Shown here one piece after another: positions 1 through 6,991 of a stretch of 41,233 nt of DNA. The stretch spans positions 1 through 41,233 of the forward strand of contig NZ_JAFKOI010000019.1 of the NCBI RefSeq assembly GCF_017303315.1, read 5' to 3'. This DNA comes from Bacillus sp. NTK071. GTDB lineage: Bacteria > Bacillota > Bacilli > Bacillales > Guptibacillaceae. Within the stretch, counting starts at the first letter, position 1; each line of letters begins with the position of its first letter. The translations under genes were made by a program, and so were the position numbers. The notes beneath the pieces were generated by a model. The model saw nothing but the letters and a program-made list of their open reading frames with translations. It made no database searches and was not told where the DNA came from.

Positions 1-21
1 GATCAAACTCTCCGATAGAAA
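1..21 (-). rRNA. 16S rRNA, 5' end only
   Basis: The reverse complement of the first bases reads TATCGGAGAGTTTGATC, the universal 5' end of bacterial 16S rRNA (site of the 27F primer). Only about the first 20 nt fall in the window; the gene continues leftwards. A leader containing GATCTTTGAAAACTGAAC, typical of Bacillus pre-16S leaders, lies at about 82-100. The exact mature 5' end is approximate. Confidence 0.85.
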
Positions 22-135
22 GCTTAATCTAGCTTTTAAAACAATTTGCTTCCGTAGAAACAACTACTTACATGGCGTTTCGTTCAGTTTTCAAAGATCA
101 ATTTTTCTTTCATTACTGTTTTTAGCGACCAAACA

Positions 136-165
136 ATCGTATCATTTATGTTTAGTGCTTGTCAA
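136..165 (-). promoter_or_regulatory. rRNA operon promoter
   Basis: On the minus strand TTGACA (160-165) and TACGAT (136-141) are separated by 18 bp, a strong sigma-A promoter. It lies between the last tRNA and the 16S gene, with a predicted start near 129. The rRNA operon can therefore be transcribed independently of the tRNA cluster upstream. Confidence 0.75.
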
Positions 166-185
166 CAACTTTTTTTCAGAAAAGA

Positions 186-262
<77 letters not shown>

Positions 263-270
263 ATCTTAAT

Positions 271-344
271 TGGAGCGGGTGATGGGGATCGAACCCACGA
301 CATCAGCTTGGAAGGCTGAGGTTTTACCACTAAACTACACCCGC
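271..344 (-). tRNA. tRNA-Gly(TCC)
   Basis: A 74-nt cloverleaf with encoded CCA. The anticodon loop CTTCCAA gives anticodon TCC. Acceptor stem GCGGGTG pairs with CACCCGC. Confidence 0.95.
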
Positions 345-352
345 GAAATCAA

Positions 353-429
353 TGGTCGGGAAGACAGGATTTGAACCTGCGACCCCTTGGTCCCAAACCA
401 AGTGCTCTACCAAGCTGAGCTACTTCCCG
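353..429 (-). tRNA. tRNA-Pro(TGG)
   Basis: A 77-nt cloverleaf with encoded CCA. The anticodon loop TTTGGGA gives anticodon TGG. Acceptor stem CGGGAAG pairs with CTTCCCG. Confidence 0.95.
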
Positions 430-449
430 ACATTTATTTAAATAAGAAA

Positions 450-526
<77 letters not shown>

Positions 527-536
527 ATATTATATT

Positions 537-622
537 TGGTGCGGTTGAGAGGACTCGAACCTCCACGGGGTTTCCCCCACTAGCCCCTCAAGCTAGCGCG
601 TCTGCCATTCCGCCACAACCGC
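537..622 (-). tRNA. tRNA-Leu(GAG)
   Basis: An 86-nt class II tRNA with a long variable arm and encoded CCA. The anticodon loop TTGAGGG gives anticodon GAG. Acceptor stem GCGGTTG. Confidence 0.93.
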
Positions 623-658
623 ACATCGTTACTTGATGTAAACTATTATAAAAAGAAT

Positions 659-743
659 TGGTGCGGGTGAAGGGACTTGAACCCCCACGTCGTAAGACAC
701 TAGATCCTAAGTCTAGCGCGTCTGCCAATTCCGCCACACCCGC
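659..743 (-). tRNA. tRNA-Leu(TAG)
   Basis: An 85-nt class II tRNA with a long variable arm and encoded CCA. The anticodon loop CTTAGGA gives anticodon TAG. Acceptor stem GCGGGTG. Confidence 0.93.
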
Positions 744-750
744 AAATAAG

Positions 751-826
751 TGGTGAGCCATGAAGGACTCGAACCTTCGACCCTCTGATTAAAAGTCAGA
801 TGCTCTACCAACTGAGCTAATGGCTC
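751..826 (-). tRNA. tRNA-Lys(TTT)
   Basis: A 76-nt cloverleaf with encoded CCA. The anticodon loop CTTTTAA gives anticodon TTT. Acceptor stem GAGCCAT. Confidence 0.95.
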
Positions 827-830
827 AACA

Positions 831-905
831 TGGCTGGGCTAGCTGGATTCGAACCAGCGCATGACGGAATCAAAATCCGTTGCCTTACCGCTTGGCTATA
901 GCCCA
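831..905 (-). tRNA. tRNA-Gln(TTG)
   Basis: A 75-nt cloverleaf with encoded CCA. The anticodon loop TTTTGAT gives anticodon TTG. The acceptor begins with T (TGGGCTA), as is typical of tRNA-Gln. Confidence 0.95.
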
Positions 906-941
906 ACAATTTATATAATCAGGATTGCTTTTTAAAGTTAA

Positions 942-1017
942 TGGCGGTCTCGACGGGAATCGAACCCGCGATCTCCTGCGTGACAGGCAGGCATGTTAAC
1001 CGCTACACCACGAGACC
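942..1017 (-). tRNA. tRNA-Asp(GTC)
   Basis: A 76-nt cloverleaf with encoded CCA and G discriminator. The anticodon loop CTGTCAC gives anticodon GTC. Acceptor stem GGTCTCG pairs with CGAGACC. Confidence 0.95.
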
Positions 1018-1068
1018 TCTATAACTGATTACATATCATGTTGATGAAACAAATATTCAAAAATAAGT

Positions 1069-1143
1069 TGGTGACCCGTACGGGATTCGAACCCGTGATA
1101 CCGCCGTGAAAGGGCGGTGTCTTAACCACTTGACCAACGGGCC
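1069..1143 (-). tRNA. tRNA-Glu(TTC)
   Basis: A 75-nt cloverleaf with encoded CCA. The anticodon loop CTTTCAC gives anticodon TTC. Acceptor stem GGCCCGT. Confidence 0.95.
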
Positions 1144-1150
1144 ATAAAAA

Positions 1151-1241
1151 TGGCGGAGAAGGAGGGATTTGAACCCTCGCGCCGCTTGCGCGACCTACAC
1201 CCTTAGCAGGGGCGCCCCTTCAGCCACTTGGGTACTTCTCC
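1151..1241 (-). tRNA. tRNA-Ser(GCT)
   Basis: A 91-nt class II tRNA with a long GC-rich variable arm and encoded CCA. The anticodon loop CTGCTAA gives anticodon GCT. Acceptor stem GGAGAAG. Confidence 0.93.
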
Positions 1242-1244
1242 GTT

Positions 1245-1319
1245 TGGCTCCACAGGTAGGATTCGAACCTACGACCGATCGGTTAACAGCCGATAGCTCT
1301 ACCACTGAGCTACTGTGGA
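1245..1319 (-). tRNA. tRNA-Asn(GTT)
   Basis: A 75-nt cloverleaf with encoded CCA. The anticodon loop CTGTTAA gives anticodon GTT. It is the first gene of the cluster; the order Asn-Ser-Glu is also how B. subtilis tRNA clusters such as trnS begin. Confidence 0.95.
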
Positions 1320-1361
1320 ATAATATGTGTTTTGTTGTCTCCGTTATCGGCGACATTTAAT

Positions 1362-1390
1362 ATAATATCGCATCCAGCAATCAAAGTCAA
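1362..1390 (-). promoter_or_regulatory. tRNA cluster promoter
   Basis: On the minus strand TTGACT (1385-1390) and TATTAT (1362-1367) are spaced by 17 bp. The predicted start near 1355 is about 35 bp before tRNA-Asn. All twelve tRNAs below are closely spaced and co-directional, so one transcript is likely. Confidence 0.75.
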
Positions 1391-1496
1391 CAGTTTTTAA
1401 TAAATTTCTTAATCTGTTATGTAAGTGATTGGGACGCGCTCTCCGAAGAGACTTTATTAATTTACCACATACCTTAAGGAGCGTCAATGACAAGTT

Positions 1497-1949
1497 TCAA
1501 GAAATTTTGCGTAACCTGCCCCTGCACCTGCCGCATACGTATTTCGATGTATTCATCCTCCTCTTTCTCATATACCTTGTCTTACAGTTTCGACATTCAT
1601 AGAGGTGTTTCCATTCCTCGATACGCCTTTGACCAGGAACTACCTGACAGTAACGTGAGCCCCCAACTTGATTCAGTAGTTTTTTAAAATCCTGATCCTG
1701 ATGCTTATATCCTTTACGTTGAAGATGTAAATGATAATGGCAGAGCTCATGCTTAATAATCCCAATAAGTTCTTCCATACCAAATTGATCGTAATGCTTT
1801 TTATTAAACTCAAGATTATGAGAGCGCAGTAAGTAACGTCCGCCTGTTGTTCTTAACCTTGAATTGAAAGTTGCAGAATGATTAAAGGACAGCCCAAACC
1901 ATTCTTCTGAGATTGCTTCCACTAGTTTTTGCAAATCCTCTTCCTTCAC
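1497..1949 (-). CDS. sprT: SprT-like zinc metallopeptidase-fold protein (YdcK family)
   Basis: A 150-residue protein of the SprT-like family; B. subtilis YdcK is similar in length and in the same place beside tex. The zincin motif HELCH occurs in the segment [13 protein letters not shown] (residues about 70-82). A C-terminal zinc ribbon shows two CxxC pairs (CRNC and CGRC). The longer frame begins at 1994, but a GTG at 1947-1949 follows AGAGGTG at about 5 nt and gives an N-terminus ([10 protein letters not shown]) that fits the family, so I start there. The family includes eukaryotic Spartan, a DNA-protein crosslink protease; the role in Bacillus is not established. It follows cmpA and tex and precedes the tRNA cluster, as in B. 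subtilis. Confidence 0.88.
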   Translation of the reverse strand: MKEEDLQKLVEAISEEWFGLSFNHSATFNSRLRTTGGRYLLRSHNLEFNKKHYDQFGMEELIGIIKHELCHYHLHLQRKGYKHQDQDFKKLLNQVGGSRYCQVVPGQRRIEEWKHLYECRNCKTRYMRKRRMNTSKYVCGRCRGRLRKIS

Positions 1950-2049
1950 ATTCTCACCTCTTAACTTATTGAACACATACAAGCAGCACTTCATAAACTA
2001 ATTTACAACATCATTACGAAAGTGTCATCTTCTAAAGGAGGAGATTCTG

Positions 2050-2163
2050 ATGCCTGTCTGGTTTAAAAGACAGCTAAAGCAAGCATACCTCGATAAAGAC
2101 CGTCGTCAAATCAAACTATTAAACCAATGCTGGTTTTTTTATAAAAGAAAACACCGCCCCTGA
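2050..2163 (+). CDS. cmpA: Cortex morphogenetic protein CmpA, 37 aa
   Basis: A 37-codon gene (MPVWFKRQLKQAYLDK...) with a near-perfect ribosome binding site AAAGGAGGAG at 2034-2043. The core IKLLNQCW followed by FFYKRKH matches B. subtilis CmpA (IKLLNQCW, YFYRKKH) in length and sequence. CmpA takes part in quality control of the spore envelope: with the ClpXP protease it removes cells with defective SpoIVA coat assembly. Position between tex and sprT is the same as in B. subtilis. Its 3' end overlaps the opposite-strand tex terminator. The reading frame is short and easily missed by gene callers. Its presence implies a spore-forming host. Confidence 0.9.
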   Translation: MPVWFKRQLKQAYLDKDRRQIKLLNQCWFFYKRKHRP

Positions 2164-2171
2164 GGGCAGTG
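2141..2171 (-). terminator. Terminator of tex
   Basis: On the minus strand the stem CACTGCCC / GGGCGGTG (2152-2171, one G-U pair) is followed by TTTTCTTTT. It lies directly after the tex stop codon and overlaps the end of cmpA on the other strand. Confidence 0.75.
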
Positions 2172-2172
2172 C

Positions 2173-4347
2173 TTATGAAGGATTGAGCATCGTAAGGGCA
2201 ATTCGCTCTCTTTTTAAATCAACGCTATCTACCCATACCGTTACAACCTGTCCTACATGGACGACTTCCATTGGGTTTTTCACAAATTTATTCGTTAATT
2301 TCGATATGTGAACAAGCCCGTCTTGTTTTACACCTATATCTACAAAGGCTCCAAAGTCCACTACATTACGCACTGTCCCTTCGAGCTCCATTCCCTGCTC
2401 TAAGTCTTCCATCTTAAGAACATCTGTCTTTAAAATAGGCTGTGAAAGTTCATCCCTTGGGTCTCTTCCTGGTTTGCGAAGGGAAGCAATAATATCTTCA
2501 AGCGTCAATTCTCCAATTTCAAGCTCTGCTGCAGTGTCTTTAATTGAGAGGGTGGCAAGTGACTGGATGAGTTTTTCAGATCCAATATCCTCATGCTTAC
2601 AATTCAATTGTGCTAGGAGCGCTTTGGTAACTTCATAACTCTCAGGATGTATTTCTGTTTGATCAAGAGGTTGCTTACCTCCCATAATTCTCATAAATCC
2701 AATACATTGTTCATATGTTTTAGCGCCAAGCCTCGGGACCTTCTTCAATTGAACACGACTTGTAAACTTTCCTTCTTCATCTCTTTTTTTGACGATATTT
2801 GTTGCAACCGCTCGAGATAGACCCGCTACATATTGAAGAAGTGATACAGATGCGGTGTTTACATTAACCCCTACTTGGTTAACCGCCGTCTCGACCACAA
2901 AAGTAAGCTGATCATTTAGCTTCTTCTGAGATACATCGTGTTGATATTGTCCAACACCAACTGATTTGGGATCGATCTTCACGAGTTCAGCAAGTGGATC
3001 CTGAATTCTTCTCGCAATTGAAACCGCAGAACGTTCTTCAACCTGTAGAGATGGGAATTCTTCTCTTGCTAGGTCCGAAGCGGAATAAACACTTGCTCCA
3101 GCTTCATTAACGATTAAATAAGCTAAATCTACATCGACTTCTTTAATAACGTTAGCAATAAATTGCTCTGTTTCGCGAGATGCTGTACCATTTCCAATCG
3201 CAATCATTTCGATATCATAGTCCTCAATCATCTTCTTTACGATTGCCATCGATTTATCCACCTCTGATCTTGGAGGTGTAGGATAAATGACTGAAACGGT
3301 CAACATTTTCCCAGTATCATCTACAACAGCTAACTTACACCCAGTACGATAGGCCGGGTCAACGCCAAGTACTCGTTTTCCTTTTAGTGGAGGTTGAAGT
3401 AAAAGGTGCTTTAAATTCTCAGAAAAAATATGAATAGCCTGATCTTCAGCTTTTTCTGTTAACTCTTTGCGTATCTCTCTTTCAACAGATGGCTGAATGA
3501 GACGCTTATAACTGTCGACCATTGCTTCCTCCAGAAGATCAACGCAAGTCTTCTGAAGAGTGTTAATCGTTTTTCTTCTTAAATAATCATGGATTGAATC
3601 TACGGGCGGTGTAATAGATGCCCTTAAAATTCCCTCTTTTTCACCTCTATTGATTGCTAGAATACGGTGAGGAACAATTTTGGAAATTCCCTCCTCATAC
3701 GCATAATACATTTCAAAGATTTGCTTAGGATCATCTTCCTCTGATTTCACAGCGGTTTGAAGAAGACCATATTGAAACGTCTTTGTACGAATCCACTTTC
3801 TCGCTTCAGCATCATCTGAAATCCATTCTGCAATAATATCTCTCGCTCCCTGAAGAGCGTCTTCAACGGAAATTACATCATTCTCTTCAGATAGAAAGTT
3901 AACCGCTTCTTCAGATGGCTCACGGTCTGCTACCGTCATAATCCAATTCGCCAGGGGCTCTAATCCCTTTTCCTTTGCGATTGTCGCTTTTGTCCGCTTT
4001 TTTTGTTTATAAGGACGATATAGATCTTCTACCTCTTGGAGCTTTGTTGCTTTCAGAAGTTGAGCCTTCAGTTCATCTGTTAATTTATCTTGGTCATGTA
4101 TAAGACGAATCACTTCTTCTTTACGGTTCTCCAGGTTTTGCAAATAAGTCCATGCTTCCTGGATATCCCTAAGCTGCACTTCATCTAGACCACCAGTAAG
4201 TTCCTTACGATACCTCGCTATAAAGGGGACCGTATTCCCACCATCTAAAAGAGTGATCACTTCTCTCACACTGCGTTCAGCAATATTCAATTTCTGTGCT
4301 ACTTTATGAAAATGTTCTGCCTGTTGTTTGTCTGCCGTATTTCCCAA
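2173..4347 (-). CDS. tex: Tex family RNA-binding transcription accessory protein
   Basis: A 724-residue Tex protein (B. subtilis YdcI). The domain order follows the family: N-terminal helical Tex region, YqgF-like RNase H-fold domain (about 320-450, VLGVDPAYRTGCK), helix-hairpin-helix repeats (about 490-560) and a C-terminal S1 domain (about 645-720, GTVRNVVDFGAFVDIGVKQD). Tex proteins bind nucleic acid and influence transcription; the molecular role is incompletely known. Start choice: an ATG at 4351-4353 lies only 1 nt from the AAGGAGG box, whereas TTG at 4345-4347 has 6-7 nt spacing, so TTG is preferred. The C-terminus is followed by a clear terminator. Confidence 0.93.
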   Translation of the reverse strand: MGNTADKQQAEHFHKVAQKLNIAERSVREVITLLDGGNTVPFIARYRKELTGGLDEVQLRDIQEAWTYLQNLENRKEEVIRLIHDQDKLTDELKAQLLKATKLQEVEDLYRPYKQKKRTKATIAKEKGLEPLANWIMTVADREPSEEAVNFLSEENDVISVEDALQGARDIIAEWISDDAEARKWIRTKTFQYGLLQTAVKSEEDDPKQIFEMYYAYEEGISKIVPHRILAINRGEKEGILRASITPPVDSIHDYLRRKTINTLQKTCVDLLEEAMVDSYKRLIQPSVEREIRKELTEKAEDQAIHIFSENLKHLLLQPPLKGKRVLGVDPAYRTGCKLAVVDDTGKMLTVSVIYPTPPRSEVDKSMAIVKKMIEDYDIEMIAIGNGTASRETEQFIANVIKEVDVDLAYLIVNEAGASVYSASDLAREEFPSLQVEERSAVSIARRIQDPLAELVKIDPKSVGVGQYQHDVSQKKLNDQLTFVVETAVNQVGVNVNTASVSLLQYVAGLSRAVATNIVKKRDEEGKFTSRVQLKKVPRLGAKTYEQCIGFMRIMGGKQPLDQTEIHPESYEVTKALLAQLNCKHEDIGSEKLIQSLATLSIKDTAAELEIGELTLEDIIASLRKPGRDPRDELSQPILKTDVLKMEDLEQGMELEGTVRNVVDFGAFVDIGVKQDGLVHISKLTNKFVKNPMEVVHVGQVVTVWVDSVDLKRERIALTMLNPS

Positions 4348-4431
4348 AATCATTCCTCCTTAGAACCATTTCAATAATAGTATAAGTTTACCGAATAAAA
4401 GGTCTCGTTAAAAGTCTCCCTTTTACAAAAT

Positions 4432-4597
4432 GACTCTTTTCGTAAACATCGTTGCTAGAAGAGTGGAGGTGATTTCCGCTTCAGGATGCTCGCTTTCCGC
4501 AGGGCGGTGAGCCTCTTCTTGGCTAACGCTCCTGTGGGGCCTCACCTGTCCCGCTAGTCCAATTTTTTATAAAGCAACATTCTTTTAGAAAAGAGCC
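4432..4597. repeat. MITE-like palindromic element, copy A
   Basis: About 166 bp with inverted ends GACTCTTTTCGTAAACAT and CTTTTAGAAAAGAGCC. The interior has the shared modules GATTTCCGCT, GGATGCTCGCTTTCCGC, GGCGGTGAGCCTC, GCTCCTGTGGGG and CTCACCTGTCCCGCTAGTCC, also seen in copies C, D and in part E. It occupies most of the gap between rsbX and tex. No protein is encoded. Confidence 0.8.
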
Positions 4598-4702
4598 ATT
4601 AGTATAGAAATGATTTCCATTACCGGCTCAGCCAAACATATTGATACCTCGTACAATACATCTAATCCTCACAATGAAATAAATTTCGTCTATGAACAAA
4701 AT

Positions 4703-4740
4703 AAAAAAAGCTCTTCCTTATGGATACGGAAGAGCTTTTT
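4703..4740 (-). terminator. Terminator of the sigB operon
   Basis: The inverted repeat AAAAAGCTCTTCC (4705-4717) / GGAAGAGCTTTTT (4728-4740) is followed on the minus strand by a T-rich tract. It overlaps the rsbX stop codon and closes the rsbRA-rsbX unit. Confidence 0.85.
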
Positions 4741-5341
4741 AAACGGTTTTACCTACAAGCAGGGTAATGTCATCATTTGTTGACGGAAGCGAATCTGTTA
4801 AATGTTGAAAGGACTCTTGTACTGAATCAAAACGAGCAATCATTGCATAATTTTTGGAGCTAATTTGGACACCGTCAGAATAGGTGACAAATGAAGATCC
4901 TGATGGGTAATCAATTGTTTGAACTTTTACTTTTTGAGACTTTCCAGATAAATAGCCAGAGTATGAGATCGGGCGATTGATGCGTCCGTCGGGTTGATAG
5001 ATAATTAAGTTAATATTACCTATGCCGCTAAACTCCATCTTTCTAGTTTCAAGATCAAGCTTAAAAACAGACAGAACACAACCTCGTTTTCCTCTCATCT
5101 CTTCATTCGCACGCTTCATTAAGGATTCAACATCTTCATCTTGATGCTCTTTTACTACATTAATTGCAGCGAGAGATGAATCTTTTGCCATATCACCACT
5201 TCCAAGACCATCAGCTACTGCACAAATAAAATATTCCGAAGTTTCCGTTACATAATAGCTGTCTCCACACATCTGATTGCCAGCTTTCGGTTTCTGGTAA
5301 GCAGCTACAGTAAGCCGTTTAAAATCATGATGGTGAATCAT
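4739..5341 (-). CDS. rsbX: RsbX, PP2C-type phosphoserine phosphatase (feedback regulator)
   Basis: A 200-residue PP2C-fold phosphatase, nearly the length of B. subtilis RsbX (199). The metal-binding motif is visible as CAVADGLGSGDMA (residues about 40-52) and a second acidic cluster as FVTYSDGVQ and NDDITLLVG near the C-terminus. RsbX dephosphorylates RsbS-P and RsbR-P, resetting the stressosome and damping SigB activity. It is the last gene of the operon, 2 bp after sigB, as in B. subtilis. Confidence 0.93.
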   Translation of the reverse strand: MIHHHDFKRLTVAAYQKPKAGNQMCGDSYYVTETSEYFICAVADGLGSGDMAKDSSLAAINVVKEHQDEDVESLMKRANEEMRGKRGCVLSVFKLDLETRKMEFSGIGNINLIIYQPDGRINRPISYSGYLSGKSQKVKVQTIDYPSGSSFVTYSDGVQISSKNYAMIARFDSVQESFQHLTDSLPSTNDDITLLVGKTV

Positions 5342-5343
5342 AG

Positions 5344-6135
5344 CTAAAATGCCTCCGTTGGTTCTATTCGAATGGCTTGTCTAAGTTTCTCAAGCGCTCT
5401 ACGCTGCAAACGTGAAACATGCATCTGTGAAATGCCTAGTTTCTCTCCAGTTTCTTTCTGGCTCATGTTCTCGAAATAAGTGCAATTTAGAATTTCCTGT
5501 TCTCGCTCTGTTAGTACAGCGAAAGCTTTCTTAAGAAGCATTTGTTGATCCACTAAATCAAAGCCTTGTTCTTGATCGCCAACAAGATCCAAGAGAGTTA
5601 CTGTACTGCCTTCCTGATCAGCTTCAATAGAACTATCTACTGAAAGCGCCTGGTAGCTCTTGCCCATCTCCATCGTCTCAAGGACTTCTTCTTCAGAAAC
5701 GTTCAAATACTCTGCAAGTTCATCAACCTTAGGAGAACGTTGCAATTCATTTGTTAGTTCTTCAACTGCCTTCTTAATACGTGGACCGAGCTCTTTAATC
5801 CTTCTTGGTACATGAACACTCCACGTTTTATCGCGAATAAAACGTTTAATTTCACCAACAATTGTTGGAACAGCAAACGATTCAAAGCTTCTACCAAACT
5901 CTGGGTCATAGCGACGCAGGGCGGCTAGCAATCCGATCATCCCAACTTGTGCAAGATCATCATGTATGCTTTTCCCTTTGGAAAACTTACGAGCAAGTGA
6001 TTGAACAAGATCCTGATACCTTTCAACCAGTTTCAGTTGAACAACTTCATCAGTAGGATCATTTTGATATTGTTCAATCCACTCATAAACTTCATTGTTG
6101 TTATTATTGCGGGGATGAGGAGATTGTGTCGGCAT
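5344..6135 (-). CDS. sigB: RNA polymerase sigma factor SigB
   Basis: A 263-residue sigma-70 family factor of the SigB/SigF/SigG type. Region 2 shows the core-binding segment DDLAQVGMIGLLAALRRYDP and the -10-recognition segment FESFAVPTIVGEIKRFIRD; region 4 shows the helix-turn-helix MSQKETGEKLGISQMHVSRL. It directs general stress genes. The ATG at 6133-6135 is preceded by GGGGTGG, and the gene overlaps the end of rsbW by 32 bp, so translation is probably coupled to that of its anti-sigma factor. A Asn-rich stretch near residues 10-14 is a minor oddity. Confidence 0.97.
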   Translation of the reverse strand: MPTQSPHPRNNNNNEVYEWIEQYQNDPTDEVVQLKLVERYQDLVQSLARKFSKGKSIHDDLAQVGMIGLLAALRRYDPEFGRSFESFAVPTIVGEIKRFIRDKTWSVHVPRRIKELGPRIKKAVEELTNELQRSPKVDELAEYLNVSEEEVLETMEMGKSYQALSVDSSIEADQEGSTVTLLDLVGDQEQGFDLVDQQMLLKKAFAVLTEREQEILNCTYFENMSQKETGEKLGISQMHVSRLQRRALEKLRQAIRIEPTEAF

Positions 6136-6586
6136 CTACTTCCACCCCATCTCTATGGAGGAACTTCGTCATCATAACTACTACTCCGTCCTCTCCACTG
6201 ATTTCCACTTTGTCCATCAGCGATTCAATCAGAAAGAGACCTAGTCCTCCCTCACTGAGTTGTTCCACAGACTTATCACTATCAACCGGACCTAACTTCT
6301 CCGAAACCTTTGTGTAATCAAAGCTTTGACCACGGTCAAGTACCATCATTTCAAGACGGTCTTCGTAAATACCAAAACCAATTGTAATTTGTCCTTTTTC
6401 ATCTTCTTTATAAGCATGATTCACTGCATTCGTACAAGCTTCTGAAAGGGCAATTTTAATATCTTCAATTTCATCATAAGAATAACCCATACGGTTTGCG
6501 ATACCAGAAACGGTTAATCTTGTAACTCCAACAAACTCTGCCTGAGCAGGGATTTTCATTTCAACAAAATCTGAAATGTTTATCAC
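6104..6586 (-). CDS. rsbW: RsbW, anti-sigma-B factor and serine kinase
   Basis: A 160-residue GHKL ATPase-fold kinase. The N box is EACTNAVNHAYK, the G1 box is MVLDRGQSFD and a G2-like box is EGGLGLFLIESLMD. RsbW holds SigB inactive and phosphorylates RsbV. The start is a GTG overlapping the rsbV stop (GTGA), with GGGGGG 6 nt upstream. It overlaps sigB by 32 bp. Confidence 0.96.
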   Translation of the reverse strand: MINISDFVEMKIPAQAEFVGVTRLTVSGIANRMGYSYDEIEDIKIALSEACTNAVNHAYKEDEKGQITIGFGIYEDRLEMMVLDRGQSFDYTKVSEKLGPVDSDKSVEQLSEGGLGLFLIESLMDKVEISGEDGVVVMMTKFLHRDGVEVDADTISSSPQ

Positions 6587-6912
6587 TTGGATCCCCCCTT
6601 TACGTCTTCGATATCGATCACTTCATCAAGGCCAGTGATTTCAAAGAGACGCTGAACGCGTGAAGTCATACCAGTCAATTTAATCGAGCTACCGTGCTCT
6701 TTAGATGATTTAAGTGCACCTACGAACACACCTAATCCGGTGCTGTCCATATAGTTAACATCACCAAGATGAACTAGTGTTTCATGACCTTCTTTTCCGG
6801 TTAGCGGAAGTAAAGCTTCACGTAGCTGTGGTGCTGTATAAGCATCTATTTCCCCTGCTATATGTAAATGATGTGTATTCTCATGATCTTCTTGTTTGAT
6901 CTGTAAATTCAT
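6583..6912 (-). CDS. rsbV: RsbV, anti-anti-sigma factor
   Basis: A 109-residue single STAS domain protein, exactly the length of B. subtilis RsbV. The phospho-acceptor is the serine in YMDSTGLGVFVG (Ser57 from this start). Dephosphorylated RsbV binds RsbW and releases SigB. An upstream in-frame codon extends the frame to 6939, but the ATG at 6910-6912 has AGGGGG 7 nt upstream and gives the family N-terminus MNLQIKQ. A sigma-B-type promoter lies about 55 bp upstream. Confidence 0.95.
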   Translation of the reverse strand: MNLQIKQEDHENTHHLHIAGEIDAYTAPQLREALLPLTGKEGHETLVHLGDVNYMDSTGLGVFVGALKSSKEHGSSIKLTGMTSRVQRLFEITGLDEVIDIEDVKGGSK

Positions 6913-6965
6913 AACATTACCCCCTGTAGGTTGCTTCAAATAATAAATAATATCATTATTCCCTT

Positions 6966-6991
6966 ATTCCACTAGCTGAGAGAAGTTAAAC
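6966..6991 (-). promoter_or_regulatory. Probable sigma-B promoter of rsbV-rsbW-sigB-rsbX
   Basis: On the minus strand GTTTAA (6986-6991) and TGGAAT (6966-6971) are 14 bp apart. The -35 is a perfect match to the sigma-B consensus GTTTAA; the -10 matches GGGTAT at 4 of 6. The -35 overlaps the rsbU stop codon. In B. subtilis an autoregulatory sigma-B promoter occurs at the same place, which supports the call. Confidence 0.6.

Noticed and set aside
1169-1360. A 63-codon plus-strand frame
   Set aside because: It runs antisense through tRNA-Ser and tRNA-Asn; no ribosome binding site and the translation reflects tRNA sequence.
1487-1687. A 66-codon plus-strand frame
   Set aside because: It is antisense to the sprT gene, which has HExxH and zinc-ribbon motifs; the plus frame has neither.
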